64,000 bases of DNA from Brachionus rotundiformis. Taxonomy: Eukaryota > Rotifera > Eurotatoria > Ploima > Brachionidae. Position numbers and translations under genes: made by a program. Location: assembly GCA_016802295.1 (NCBI GenBank), contig JAESIW010000064.1:186001-250000 (forward strand), read 5' to 3'. Below are positions 23,901 to 36,959 of the stretch, in pieces. Within the stretch, counting starts at the first letter, position 1, and each line of letters begins with the position of its first letter. The notes below the pieces were generated by a model. The model was not told the origin of the DNA and did not search any database. It saw nothing but the letters and a program-made list of their open reading frames with translations.

Positions 23901-26900
23901 TTTGACTTTAAAATAATTTACTTTTATAAATATAATGTTATATGTAATTATATTTTTATAGTGTTAGCATTTGTATTCACGAAAAGATTTTTAGTTTAAT
24001 TTTTACGATCATCTTTTGATTAGAATAATCATATAATATCTATTATCAATATTTTTACATAGTTTAAAAATTAGTTAATTATGCAATTATTTTTCACAGA
24101 GCACTATAAACAAGATCTTGATGGATTTCATATTAATTTTATGCCTCTAAAGCTTAGAAAAATAAATACTTTGATAAATTATATGAAATAAAGGCTTAAT
24201 TGTGGCATATGTGTTTATTAAAAAATGAAAATATTATCACAATGTTTAAATATTAAAAAAAAATTTGCTAGAAAAATTATTAGATTTTTTGAAATAATCG
24301 TTTTAAACATTTTCAATTAGAAATTGATTAATTAATATTTTCATTCAACTTACATTACTTCCTTAATTAAAAAAATGAATAAGAAAGTCGAAGACTAAAA
24401 AATCGATATTTTTTAATTTTTATTAAAATGTCAATATTTGATCGAACAAAATTTATTTTATTATTTTAAAATCAAAATTAAAATTAAATTTTTTAAATAC
24501 TTAGAATTAATGGTCGAATTTTTTATTGTTTTGTAAAAATATTTAACAAGAGTCAAAAAAAGAAATCCTTTTAGAATCCTTATGTTTATATGATTAATGA
24601 TTAATAATGGACTTGAAGAGCGAATCTAGCAAAAGGAATAAAATAAGCAGAAGGTAAAGAGATGGGATTTAATAGCGGCAACGATTGCCATATTGACGCT
24701 GAGTGCAATTTTGGACTGGCACAAAAATTTAACCATTTAGTACAACTAAAACTAACAACGATCTATGAATTTAGTATCCCAAAGTTAAATTCTGTATATA
24801 AAAAATTAAGTATTGACTGCATAACGGTCTTTTTTGTTCACTTAAGTAAACCATGATTAAGATAATAAATAGATCATTGATAAAGTAATAAATATCAAAA
24901 TATCAAGTATTAAATTACTCTTTTAATTTTTTGAATAAATAATTTGTTATGGCAAATAATTTCTTCATTTCATTAACATCTTAAAGTGCGTAGAAATTTT
25001 TAAAAACTCATTAAAAATTACCAGATACGAATTAGGTATTTTTATATTTTAATAAAAATTGCCTAAAAACATATCAAATTAAGTTAATCATATAATAATA
25101 TGAAATTTGAATAAAACTAGTAACTTTTTATTATGTTATTATTATTTTTTAATTTTGACATAATAATTAGTCAAAAAATTCAAACTAAGAATACTTTTTA
25201 ATCTTAATTTTTTTAACCAAAATAAATAATTTGATCTAATTTAATTTAGTTTAGTGCCCTTAAAATGAAAGCCTTTCATTTGGCAAGTTTGGCTTTTCGC
25301 GCCGAGGTATGAAATTAAAATTTCCATTTTAAGACTTAGCTTTTAAAATATTACACAGTACTTTTAAATAAAACTAAAAACTTTAATATATTGAGTTCAA
25401 AAGAAATTTTATAATAAAAATATCTGACAAAATTTTTCGAATACTCATTGTTTATTTATTTAGATAATTATTTAAACCAAAAAAACTGTTACCTGAATTG
25501 TTCTATTTTAAAACAACCTGTCGCACAAAGTTTTAATGGTTCAATGAAAAAAAATAAACAAAAAACTATGAGAAAATGAAATATTACAATAGAACATAAT
25601 TAATTATAGATTAATTAAAGCATTTTTTAAAAATAATTAACTGAATCATGCATCTCATTTTTTTTCATCAAAAATAGTCTTCATCACAATTTCTAAATAA
25701 ATATTAAAATAGAATTAATGAATCTATGAATAGCGCGGAAAATATATTTCCGTAATTTCTAGCGTAATAATTAACTATCTAACAAACTGAATCTGTCTTG
25801 AACTATTTTTATAGCTAAAAATATCGACCCAAAATATTTTACTATGTACCTAAAGATTTCAATGATTTTATTTAATTAGTTTGTTTTTATTTTTAAAAAA
25901 AATATTATTAATCTAATTAATCACAGATAAATACTTTCTACAAGTAGTTCCATGGTAAGCAGATTATATGCTCCTAAAAATTAAAATTATTCATTTATAT
26001 ACCTTTTATACTATGTCAATATGTAAATTACGGTTTGGGTGTTATGAACTAGGTAAATTAAGATATATTCATCAAAATTCTCTTCAAAGTTTATACAAAA
26101 AATATAAATAATATTTTTAATTGTCCTTTATAATCAAAACTAATTCATGTTGAATGATGATGAAAATAAAATCCCCTATTTTTGTTTCTCTATTACTCTT
26201 TTTGTATTCTTGAGAAAAATATTATTGAAATGTATTTTTGATTAGTTTTTTTAGAAAAAGTGCCGGGCTCGCCGCTTGCTTACCTGAATATCTTAATATT
26301 TAGTCATTTTTCCACGAATTCTAAAATCTTATAGCAAGAATAATTTAAATTTTTCGCTTGAACAAGTCAAACGATTTGCAATCAATTAAATTAAGTGTAA
26401 ATAAAATATTCTAAATAAAAAAATTAATTAATATTGATCGATTTAAATATAAACTTTTTGATTAAGTAATATTTCTATTAGCAGTTTTTTAAAAGTTTAA
26501 TTTGGAAAAAATTTTTTCAATAAACATCGAGCTTCATTAAGTCATTTGAGAATTTATAAAATTAAATACATTTTCAAGTGATTTCATTTATTTTTTAAAT
26601 ATTTGAAAAAAATTAAAATAAAAAAATAAAATTTTTGTACTTTTATTTGAAAAATGGATCATATTTTTTATTTTTTTTCAATACCATTTTTTATATACAG
26701 CCCTATATTTTTCTCAAAATATCTTAGTTAAAAAACAAATTTCAGAAAATTTTAATATGTTTTAATTTCGAAGATAAAATTTGATATATATAGTTAATTA
26801 ATTGATTTTTTTTAGATATAATTTCATAAGATTTAATTAGAATTTTCTTAATTAAAATTTATAAAAAAAAACTACCTGCTAAAAAATCTAAATATTTACG

Positions 26901-27703
26901 AAATTTGAATTAATAGAAACAAAATTGGAGCTAAGTGTTTTAAAGCAACTCATTAAATTTAATTAAAAAAATTAATAAATGGCGAGTTTGACCAAATTTT
27001 TTGCAAAATCTTCACAATTAATACCTCACCAGTTAATTGGGAAAAAGATGAAACATACATCACACAATCCCGCTGCACTTTATTTCCTGGTCTATTGGTC
27101 TAGCGCATGGAAATTTGATGATCAAATTACCCAAAAAAATTTGGACCCATTTTTTACGATCATATTTAATTTCTTAAGTTATAAAAATTTGAAATTTGAA
27201 AAATACGACCCTAGTAAATAAAATAAAGTAGGTTATGACAATAAATTAAGCTGCTACCCAAATTTAAATTTTATTGAAAATATTTATTGATTCGGCATGG
27301 AGAATTAACAAATACTAAATCCAAATATCCATGTTTTACCAAGAAAATAATTAATTACGTCCAATTTTTATAACAGAGCATGTGTTTCAGAATTGTGAGA
27401 TTGGTTAAAAAAAACTTTGAACCATTTTAAAAATTAAAAACTTTAAATCAATTCATTATTTTAAATACTGCTTACTAAGGTTTATCATTTGGGGCACTTT
27501 AATACTAAGAAAATCTTTTCTATTTTAAAAAATGGTGGACCAAATAAAAAAATCTAAAATATTTAACGATTTTGATAATCGAAAGTTTATTATTGATAAA
27601 AATTTTCGAAATATTGAAAAAAATTTTAAATAAATTTAAAAAAAAAATAATATTTAGTCACATTTAATTGTTATTTCAGGCGAATAAATAAGATGAATCA
27701 TTT
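20970..27703. other. Long AT-rich gene-free interval
   Basis: About 6.7 kb with no supported gene on either strand. Small open frames at 24662-24856 and 26979-27221 have no recognisable domain or splice context. A short GC-rich island near 26262-26286 is the only sharp compositional change. Much of the interval is long A and T runs. Confidence 0.5.
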
Positions 27704-30698
27704 TTAGTCTTCAGTCCATTCGAATGGCTCTGGTGGCTCAGGCTCTGACTGTTCCTCTTCTTTGACTGGACCTCCCGCTTTCACCAATTCGACCAAATTT
27801 TCCGGCTGGTCGGATTGAGTATCTCTGAGTATGATAAAACCACCGCTGGACACGTCTTTCAATGGCTGATATCTGGTATTTTTTAATGATATAACTCTCA
27901 ATTGCGGCTTGATGACTCGTGCCGGGTTTTGTAAGATTTCAAAATCGGGCTCTTTTTCCTTTTCCTTTTTCTCCGTCTCTTCAACTTTGGTCTTTTCATC
28001 CACGTCCATTTTTTCCTCGCCTTTATCGGATTTTTTGTCCATATCGCGACGATGCTTTTTTCCAGTAGTCGACAAAACAGCCTTTTCTACTTTTTCCTTC
28101 TTGTCGGCCTTTTTCTCCTCCATGGGTGCCGGATAGCCGAACACACTTGGCTGAGCATTGGACAAGAATTCAATTTTGGGCATTTTCAAATCTTGATTGA
28201 GACCGATAACAGAAGTTGGCTGGAAGGCTAGAGACAAGAAATGTGCCAACGGAAACCAGTACCAGAATTGAGTGAATACCAACAAACCAACAACAGCGTT
28301 CATATCAGTCTGTCCATTCCTGGTCTGTAGCGATACTGACATATTGCGACCACCGGCGTCAAGAATGCCCTGAGCCAAAATGGCGCCAAATTTGGCAATC
28401 ACATCATCGTGTTTATCAGTCACAATTTTAAGCAAAGTTTCTCTAAGCATTTTTACTTTTGGACAAGTGGACTCAGTGTGTTGGATGCATATTAAGCTCA
28501 TTGCTATAAGAACACCTTGTCGGACGTAATTAACTGCATCGTTAAGCATGGGTTCTAGAACAGCCAATGCCTCTTTATTGCCAGTTCCAGCACATGCTAT
28601 GCCCAAAGCCATGGCAGCTCCGTATCTCACATGAGGATTGTAACTCTCGGCCAAAAGCGACACAATACTAGGACACTGTTCCGGAGTTCTGAACAACAAA
28701 AATCCCAGAGCTTCGACTGCAGCCCGTCTCACATCATCGTTCACGTCGCTCACAGCCACGTGCAGCAATCGTCGAATGGCCTCGCTATTTCCTGTGCCAC
28801 AATAAGCCATGGCGATGGTGTACATACCTGAGCGTCTCAAGATAGGATCTTTGTCATGCACCAAAGTTTCAATCAGTGTCTTGGCTTCTTCAAGGCGACC
28901 ATACATGCAAAGCGAAATACCAATGGCCAATCCTCTGAGGATTTTTTCATGCTGAGTTTCTTGCGCATAGGTCAACATGTCATTAATGACCGAGGCAGAA
29001 TTCGACCCAAGCATCACCAAGCCAATACCAATGCCGGCCGCTTCTCCAATAACAGCTTCATCTTTGTACAAATTACTCTTCAATTCTTCGTAAATATCCG
29101 ATCTGGAAGTTCCCATAGCAGCAAGACCGATTCCAAGACAAGCACCATGCTTAACTGGTTCGGTACTGGCGGCTTTTAATTGTGTGAATAAATACTCAAC
29201 AATGGAATCACCGTGGTTTGCATGTATCAAACCGAGAGCATATAAACCACCGCCATCTGAATACGGAAAGCTGTTGCCAGTGTCTTTTGGCAAATAAGCT
29301 GACATTAGATTCAATGCTTCTTTTTCATGGCCTTTGTGTATTACGCCCAGACTTGACGTGGCTGTAAATTTGGCCCAATTGGTTGCTCGAGCCAACCATT
29401 CCAAATTATCTCTCAAAAATTGATCACTTGTTGTACCACAATGCATTATAGAATTGCAGATAACAGTAGCTGTGTGACATATTGAATTTCTCACAGCATC
29501 CTTTTATATTTTAATATTGATCCAAATAAATTTTATATTTTTAAAATTTTTAAATTTACTTTAATTGTTTTTAATATTAAAAGATCAGAATGATTATTTT
29601 TGATTAAAAATTGCATGTTGGTGTTAATTGTTACTTCACCATTCAGTATGGTCAAAAGCTTGTCAATGTTTGCTTTTAATTCTTGGTTAACTTTGCCCAT
29701 TGGCTCTTCCTGCTTCACCTCGCCTTCACCAATGTCCATTGGTTGACTGGTGGTAATCAATGCTTTGAGCAAATTTCTAACCTTAAGCAAAAATTGCTGG
29801 GTTGCATTCTCGTACAAATCGAGACCAATTTGAAATGCCAGTAAAACATTATTCGACCGTACTATTGTTTCCAATATGTTTGCCACTTTTTCCGGCTCTT
29901 CCAAATAGATCAAACACTGTACTACGTTTACATAGTCCGGGTTTGGCAAATTGGAATAAATTTTGACTAACAAGTTAAGAATAGCGTTTCGGAATTTTCT
30001 ATTTTGGATTAGGGAGAGAGTTACTTTGAAAGCATATGAAATGGTATCTGAGACATTGGTGGCAGTGAGAATTGATTTTTCAAGAATGTCCATACGACGA
30101 GTCTCAATTGCTAGACCGATTGCTTGTTTGAATTTTTTATCATCTAAACATCTTTGGAACATGCGGTTGACTATGTTTTCCAAACGTGGATCGATTTGTT
30201 TTAAATCGGATTGATTGCTTGCTTCGAAGTTTTCGACCTGTATCTTTGTGTAGTGGTCAATGCACTTTGATATTATAGTCTCTACGTATTCTGTAGTCTC
30301 GTCTACATTGAATAATTTGTCTGCACCCAAGGCATATTGAAGTGCGTTGTCGAATGAGCCCAAATGATAGTATACTTTGGAAGCGACCAGAGCAGCCAAT
30401 TGTCGGTCTTTAAATCCTTCATTTTCATGCAACATCTCACTTAAATAAAAAATTATTAATCAAAATAAATATTTGTTATATTTTGTAATTACATCATGGT
30501 TATGGAGTCGGCGATTTCAGCCCAGAACATGTCAACCAGACTATTCAATTGCTTGAGAGCATACACGACTAATCGGTCATCTGTCTCTTCTAATAGTGAG
30601 ATAATACCAGCTTAAATGTTAAATAATAATTTATTTAATATCTAGTCGCAAATTTTTTCGACTACAAACTTACCAGCTGATGTTATATTTACAGGCAT
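27704..30698 (-). CDS. PSMD1: 26S proteasome regulatory subunit Rpn2/PSMD1, 4 exons
   Basis: Exons (minus strand): 30698-30674, 30610-30493, 30439-29560 and 29500-27704, giving 939 residues against about 950 in human. The junctions were set by the conserved protein: MPVNITSAAGIISLL at the start, FWAEIADSITMIEM across the second, and ILKTIK-DAVRNSICHTA across the third. The C-terminal half carries the repeating GLALG/GIGLAMG-type proteasome/cyclosome toroid, then a KEKE-like charged stretch (about residues 798-868) and an EPEPPEPFEW tail. Rpn2 is a base scaffold of the 19S particle that holds Rpn13 and other ubiquitin receptors. A pyrimidine-rich acceptor (30723-30722) lies 23 bases upstream of the ATG. 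No defect is seen. Confidence 0.97.
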
Positions 30699-31932
30699 TT
30701 TATTTTGATATGAGTAAGAATCTGAAAGATAATTAGATTTTTAGATGATTTTGGAGTCTCCTTAGAGGTCTATAATGAAAGAGTTCCTCAAATAAAATTA
30801 TAAAATTTAGAATGTAAAAATTTCAAGAATATCCCTAAAGTAACACTTTATAAATCAAAATTTCAATTGTACCTTGTCATTGAATTGTGCATGCTATTTA
30901 GATCTTAATATTTTGCAATAGGTTTTTTAAGAGAGTTTAGAATTAATATTTGAATATGCACATATACCAAAGCTTAATTTTAGACTTTGGAAATTTTCAT
31001 TTTTTTGTCTTATAGATGAGAATTTTTAAATTTTCTTTTAAATTAAATAGTTTTCATTTTTTTATTATTAAAAATTAATATGAATAAACAAATAATTGAG
31101 TAATTAATATTTCTATTTTTTTATTTAACCAAATAAATAATATTTAACAAGCTGATCATTTAAATTACTTTTAAATTTTAATTTTTTAAATAAATGTGAA
31201 ATTTGGAAATTTTCTTAAAAAGAAAGTAGAGTTTGTCCTTTTGTCTTCAAAGTTTTCGGAAAGTGGTCTAAAGATATTTGATAATCTTAATAATTGCTCA
31301 CATTTTAGTGTTTGTACATTGAGTTGGTAAATTGATTTAAAAATTTTTAAAAAATTATCTAATGAAAGGCCGCCAAGAGAACTATTTCGTTGAAATTTCT
31401 AAATTATTTAAGAAAAAACTATGATCCTTTTTCAATATTACTTACCCTTTTAAATAGTTTAATTAAATCTCCCTTTATTAAGATATCATTAGCTTATGGA
31501 AAAATATTTTCGAAGTGATACTTAAATTTTAATTTAAATAATAAAGCATAGATTTTAATGATTGTTTTCTTGAAACGATTAATAGTTTAATAAGATCAGA
31601 TATAAATGTACTATAAAAATGCAATTAGATAAAAAAACCTGAAAGATTGGTTGAGTAGGTAAACTTTATTAGAGCTGTAATCAAAATTTATTTAAAATTA
31701 GTAATATTAAAAACTATAAAATGATATCATTCGTGCATTAGTTAATTAAAAAATCAAAAAATGCATTAAAAAATTGTGGACCCTAAAATAAACAAAAATT
31801 TAAAATTAGTATTTTATTAAAAGAGTGACTTTTATTAAACTCTAGAAAATCTATTTAAAAAATTAGAATTATTTAATTTTCAACAAATATGTGAACAAAT
31901 GGGTTTATAAAAATATACATTTTTAAAATTAA
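30699..31932. other. Intergenic spacer between PSMD1 and MRGBP
   Basis: About 1.2 kb of AT-rich sequence without open frames of note. It holds the short 5' leader of PSMD1 and the 3' region of MRGBP. Nothing else is seen. Confidence 0.5.
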
Positions 31933-32313
31933 TTATTTTTTTTTAGATGATAATCTTGATTGGGATTTATTCGAAGAGACAGATTTTCGTGATTCTGATT
32001 TATTTGGTTTTTCGTTTGTTTTTTTCTGATCATTTTCAATATCTGGATTATTTTTTAATTTTTCAGGCAATGAAAATTCAATTTCATCATTTGGAAAGGC
32101 CACAATTTCATTTTCGTCAAGACCTTTTAGATCATAAAGAGTATTCAGGTGCTGCCATATTTGATCAATGCTCAATTTTTTATCACTTAGATTATTAAAT
32201 TTTTCGTATATAAATGCCATATGAAAATGTTTGTTTTCTCCAACAGGTTTATGATCTATCATGGCATAAAATAAGCTAACTTCCATTTCAGGGGTCCAAA
32301 CAACGCTAGACAT
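31933..32313 (-). CDS. MRGBP: MRG-binding protein, NuA4/TIP60 subunit (Eaf7 family)
   Basis: A single-exon 126-residue protein. The N-terminal domain matches the Eaf7/MRGBP family: VVWTPEMEVSLFYAM, then HKPVGENKHFHM, IWQHLNTLYDL and FPNDEIEFSLPE. The C-terminus is a Lys/Ser-rich tail, as in other members. MRGBP bridges MRG15 to the TIP60/NuA4 histone acetyltransferase complex in the nucleus. A TTTTTTAG acceptor (32324-32323) lies 9 bases before the ATG. The gene starts 197 bases after the stop of NDUFAB1 on the same strand, which would suit a shared transcript resolved by trans-splicing. It is shorter than the human protein (about 200 residues), mainly in the tail. Confidence 0.9.
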   Translation of the reverse strand: MSSVVWTPEMEVSLFYAMIDHKPVGENKHFHMAFIYEKFNNLSDKKLSIDQIWQHLNTLYDLKGLDENEIVAFPNDEIEFSLPEKLKNNPDIENDQKKTNEKPNKSESRKSVSSNKSQSRLSSKKK

Positions 32314-32425
32314 TTTTAAAATCTAAAAAATAGAAAACAATAAATCTATCTTTTTTATTTTATCTAATGAACGATTACAATTCCAACTGTAATCAAAGAT
32401 CTTTAAAAATTTTGTTTGATTTTTT

Positions 32426-32431
32426 TTTATT
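32426..32431 (-). terminator. Polyadenylation signal between NDUFAB1 and MRGBP
   Basis: AATAAA on the minus strand, 79 bases after the NDUFAB1 stop and about 100 bases before the MRGBP splice acceptor. Confidence 0.5.
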
Positions 32432-32509
32432 AAATTATTATTAGATAATTAGAGTTAAGAAAAAAAATTTCTTGATTTTTCTGTTTAAGTGGCATAGGTT
32501 TTTAAACAT

Positions 32510-33080
32510 TTAATCGAAAACGTCAAATTTATCACACACGTATTGAACCAAGTCTGCTGGTGTCATCAAAGAACCTCCATCCTCATCCGGAATTTCAAAG
32601 CCTTTTTAAAAAATTAGTGCAAAATTTAGACATAAAAGTTTGTTAAATGTATTACCAAACTCGTCTTCCATGGCTATTACAATGTCTACTTGATCTAAAC
32701 TGTCCAAGCCCAAGTCTTTGCTAAAGTGGCTTTTTAAGCTGAGTTTATTGACATCAATTTTGTCGCACATTTTGAGAACAAATAAAACTCTTTGTTCAAC
32801 CATATCTCTGGTATAAGGAACATGAGAATATGATCGAGCGATGACGAAACTCTAATTTCATTTGATAAATAGAATATCAATTTTATTATAAAAAAATTTA
32901 AATTACTTGTTTATTACTTTGACTTAAAAGTTTTGGTGTATTTTTGTTTAAACATTGGGATGAAAAAGATTTTTTTTGGTTTAAATCATTAGATAAAACA
33001 AGTCTAGAAGAGGTTTTAATGTGATTTGAAATAGATAGACTTCTGGTTATTATTCTGCTTGATTTTAAAATTGTATTCAT
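32510..33080 (-). CDS. NDUFAB1: Mitochondrial acyl carrier protein (complex I subunit), 3 exons
   Basis: Exons (minus): 33080-32907, 32851-32656 and 32601-32510, giving 153 residues (human 156). Residues 1 to about 65 are basic, Ser-rich and free of acidic runs, as in a mitochondrial presequence. The mature part holds the phosphopantetheine site GLDSLDQVDIVIAMEDEFG, whose Ser carries the prosthetic arm, followed by FEIPDEDGG and a C-terminal helix. The protein serves mitochondrial fatty acid/lipoate synthesis, is a complex I subunit and stabilises LYR proteins. The start at 33080 is the first ATG; the frame extends upstream only through non-ATG codons. An acceptor-like AG lies 5-11 bases before it. 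The next gene, MRGBP, follows at 197 bases on the same strand. Confidence 0.95.
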
Positions 33081-34389
33081 TTTTTCTAGCTCTAAACCGA
33101 AAAAACTTGTTTTGTAAAAACCACTAGGAAGTAGAAAAAAAACCAATTTAAATTAATTCAAAATTTTATTCTGGCGTTGGAATAAAATTATACTTTGCTT
33201 TAAAAGAATTAGTATATGCCTTGAAATTGTTCACTTTTTAAAGCTAAAATTTTGTTTATTAAATTGTGCTAGATTGTTCAGTTTTCGATATCTGAATGAA
33301 TCGAATTTAAAAATTGCCTTGAAAAAAAAAACAATTTAAACTAATTAATTTGCTGTAATTAATTTTTTTACAGTGCTAGTGTCCATTACCAAAACTATTG
33401 GGAAAATTAATTATGATAGCTTGATCTAAATTCATCTATTCAAATTAGGTTAAAATTACAAATATAAAAATAAAAGCTAAGAATATAAAATTTTTAATTC
33501 TAAATCAGATTTTGAAAATAAAAATTAACTAATTTTGTTTTAATATTGTTAAATATAGACAATTTGAGGTGGTTGATATTTAAGTCTTTTTTAAAATTAC
33601 AAATTTATTTATTAATCGAGAATAAAGATATTCACATGGGTTTCAATTTGTTTTGACTAATCGGTTCAAAACAAATTGAAACATCAATTCTTTTTTTCTC
33701 AAATCATTCTTCAGATTTCTTGCTTCATTTGGAATTAACTTGGTTTTAAGATCAATTTTACCATCATAGAATTTTAAAATTTTTTTTGAAAATTGAGAAT
33801 TCTTAATAGAAATCGATTTTAAATGAAAAAAAATCATATCGTTCAAGATAATTATTTATAAAATTGAAATCAGAATTTTTGAATTGAATCTTCTGTTAAA
33901 ATAACCAATTAAGTCACAAAAACTTATTTTAAAAAGTCGATTTTAAATTTTTGAATTTTTGACAATTTTTTGAGCTTTATATCAAAAATAATATTTTATA
34001 AATCTTTTTTATTTTAAACAAAACAAATTTCTCAAATGGATGATAGAGAGGGCTTGTATTCATTCCAAATGGTCTAAGACACTTTTAAAAATAATTTTTC
34101 CAAATAAATGCTAAAAAATAATTCATTAAATTGTTGATTTAAAAAAATTAAATAAATTTTTTCCTTAAAGATGAATTGAATATCAAGAAAATTGAACAAA
34201 AATTATTAAATTAACATTTGTATTTAAAAAATACAGAATAATAATTTTATTATAAAAAATTGCATGTAATTTTCAATAATCGTTCTCATCTTTTACCATT
34301 ATAAAGTTTAATATTCTGATCTGTGTTGGTAAAAAAAATATTCCATTTTAACTTGGTCGATTTTGTTAAATTATATTTTATTGTTGATA
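33081..34389. other. Divergent intergenic region, NDUFAB1 (-) and oxygenase (+)
   Basis: About 1.3 kb that must hold the promoters of two diverging genes. A 67-codon minus-strand frame (33643-33846) is Lys/Asn-rich and unrecognised, so it is not called. No clear promoter motif is visible. Confidence 0.45.
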
Positions 34390-36959
34390 ATGTCCTATAA
34401 GCGCAGGCACTTTCAAAATTATGATGAAAGTGATGAATCCCTTTCTAATAAAATATCCGATGAAGAACTTGACTCGAGCGATAAGGAAAATAGTATAATA
34501 ATTTGCACATCACCCATTAAGCAAAATCTGGCTAAAAGATTAAAAAAAGATAATTTAGGTATAAAAATTAATTTAAAAATTTAAACTAAATTAAAATAAC
34601 CTTAAAGAGGAAATCAATCATCCCGAAGAAATTTTGATTCTAAAAGATGCACTCTCAAAAGCCCCACCATCAGGAGAATATTCAGCAAGCGGAGAAGCCT
34701 GTGAACTACCAACAATGCCTGGTTTGTATATCAAAGAATTTGGAGATGTCTCTCTCCCACTTAATGCTCTTCAGGCGGAAGAATTGATCAAAAAATGCCA
34801 CCAAGCTCCATATGGACATAATTTTGACACCTTAGTAAACAAAGAAGTCCGAGATTCATATCAACTCGAACCATCATCGATTGAAATAAAAAATCCTGAA
34901 TGGTCAGCAAAACTTGAAGAATTAGTTGATAGAGTGTGCAACCAACTTGGCTGCAAGGGGAAAGCAGAAGCAAAATTGTACAAGCTTTTGCTTTACAAAA
35001 CTGGTGGACATTTCAAAAAGCATCGAGATACTGAAAAAGACAAAAATATGTTCGCAACACTTGTTTTACAATTGCCAAGCATTCACACTGGTGGCAATTT
35101 AGTTGTTTACAACCCAGATAAAACCACAACTGTACACGATTTTGGTAAATCGACCAATACAGCATCTTTTAAAGTTCACTATGCATCCCATTATGCAGAT
35201 GCTGAGCATGAACTTACCGAAATTACAAGTGGCTATCGTCTAGCACTGGTTTATTCTCTCTGCTGGATCAATGGCAATGGTATTTGCACTTTTAAAACAC
35301 AAGATTATGGTCTCAGTCAAGCATTGGATAGACTCAAAAATAATGAAAAAATAATTGGAATTATTCTTGAGCATCGTTACACACCTCGATCATTTAAAGA
35401 AAATGGTATACGGGCTCTGAAAGGCATTGATAATGACAGATACAATATGCTTAGATGTGCTAATCTGAAATTAAAAGATGAGGAAAGATTTGATTTCAAT
35501 TTGGTGCATGCATGCTTAACAGTGGAGAGCTATGATGTCAGTGGGTTCTATGGAGGTGATTATGGATACCACAATGAATACAATGCTTCGGATTATGAGT
35601 GGGAAGAAAATGAGCGAAGTACTGAAATTAAAGAATGGTACGACTCAGATGGCAAAATTAAGGCCAATTTAAACCGAGTGAGCTTTTGCTCCCAGATTTT
35701 TGACTATGTAATTGATGTAAATAGAGCTCATATATTATTCGATCATGATTTTGGCCAAGAGGAAACCTTTGGTAAAAAAGATATGCATGACGAAATTGAT
35801 GGTTATACAGGCAACGAGGGCCTAAACAGAACTACAGTTTACAATAGATACTTGTTGATTTTGGTACCGAAAAGACATCAATTCGAATTGTATTGTAAGG
35901 CTAATTTAAGTTTTGCTATTGAATATTTGGGCACTGCTTGTGCCACAATGTCTCTTGATTCTCTAATTGATAAGCTTAGAAAATGTGTGATGCAATTAAG
36001 TCATGAAAAGATGATGCTTGATTCATCAATAGCTACTATTTTAAGGCTGTTGCCGATGACAAAAAATTTACAATTAGTTAAAATATTTTTAACTAAAATA
36101 CCACGAATTGGTGATGGTATACTTAAGGATTTGGTTTCACTCATTCTAGCATTTGGATGGAATGAGCTTGAAAGCTCACTTGACTTATTTCTTAGATATA
36201 AAATTAATACAATAACAATATGTAAATTAGTAAAGGTAATTAACTAAATAAACTTAAAAAGATTGATTTTTTTAATAAAACTTTATTTTGTAGATGTTAT
36301 CTGAAGCAAATCAAGAAGAGCTTGCTCTAAAATGTTGTCAAAAATTTTTAGTACCATTATTTGACGATGTACATTACTTAAGAAGATTGAATACATCTTA
36401 TAACACTGATCAAATAGAAAAGAATTTTTTTGCCATTTTGGACACTATGCTTTTGTTTAAGAGAGCAGATTTTGAGAATTATTTGAAAAAATTGGTCCAA
36501 TTGCTTAATGACGCAAATTTGTCACATGATAAATCAAAAAATTTTGTTCAAATAATAAAAAATAAATTTGATTATTATAAAAATTCACCATCAATTATTT
36601 CCCTTGTTCAGAAGCGAATAGATTGGCTTGAAACTCAAATTCAGCCCAATTTGGAATTCAACTGGAAAATGGATGCAAGATTACGCGAACATCCTTGTTT
36701 TGAAAAATTTCTTAGAAGTGATGAGACAAAAATGACCTATACGGGTGTATTAAATGGCGTTGCACAAGCAAGAAGGTTTATTAGTTCCTATTCCGGATTA
36801 AATAATGGTTTCTCTGTATCGATGAATTACTCTGGTATTGGTTCAAGAGTTGCTGTACATATCACCAAGACTAAAGACTATTTTGAATCAAAGGTTAAAA
36901 ACTTGAATAAAATGAAAATCGAAGTTCAGGCTCTTAAGAAGCTTGTTAACATTGTTTGA
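34390..36959 (+). CDS. 2-oxoglutarate/Fe(II) oxygenase (prolyl 4-hydroxylase-like), 3 exons
   Basis: Exons: 34390-34558, 34608-36235 and 36294-36959, phase-consistent, 820 residues. Residues 1-60 are charged and look disordered. The catalytic fold is seen in FKKHRDTEKD (iron ligands H195 and D197), then THTGG-like turns, SHYADAEHEL (third ligand H257) and SGYRLALVYSL (R267, the 2-oxoglutarate anchor). The remaining 550 residues are mostly helical and unrecognised. Proteins of this layout, with the GYRLALVY segment, are to my knowledge commoner in fungi, amoebae and some invertebrates than in vertebrates; the substrate is unknown. Iron-ligand spacing is normal, so it should be active. No splice acceptor is obvious before the ATG, unlike most neighbours. 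Confidence 0.8.

Noticed and set aside
24662..24856. 64-codon frame containing CHIDAECNFG
   Set aside because: The Cys spacing briefly suggested an EGF-like exon, but the rest does not fit and no flanking exons are seen.
26979..27221. 80-codon plus-strand frame downstream of PSMD1
   Set aside because: No recognisable domain and no supporting signals.
33643..33846. 67-codon minus-strand frame
   Set aside because: Lys/Asn/Leu-rich, unrecognised, in a divergent promoter region.
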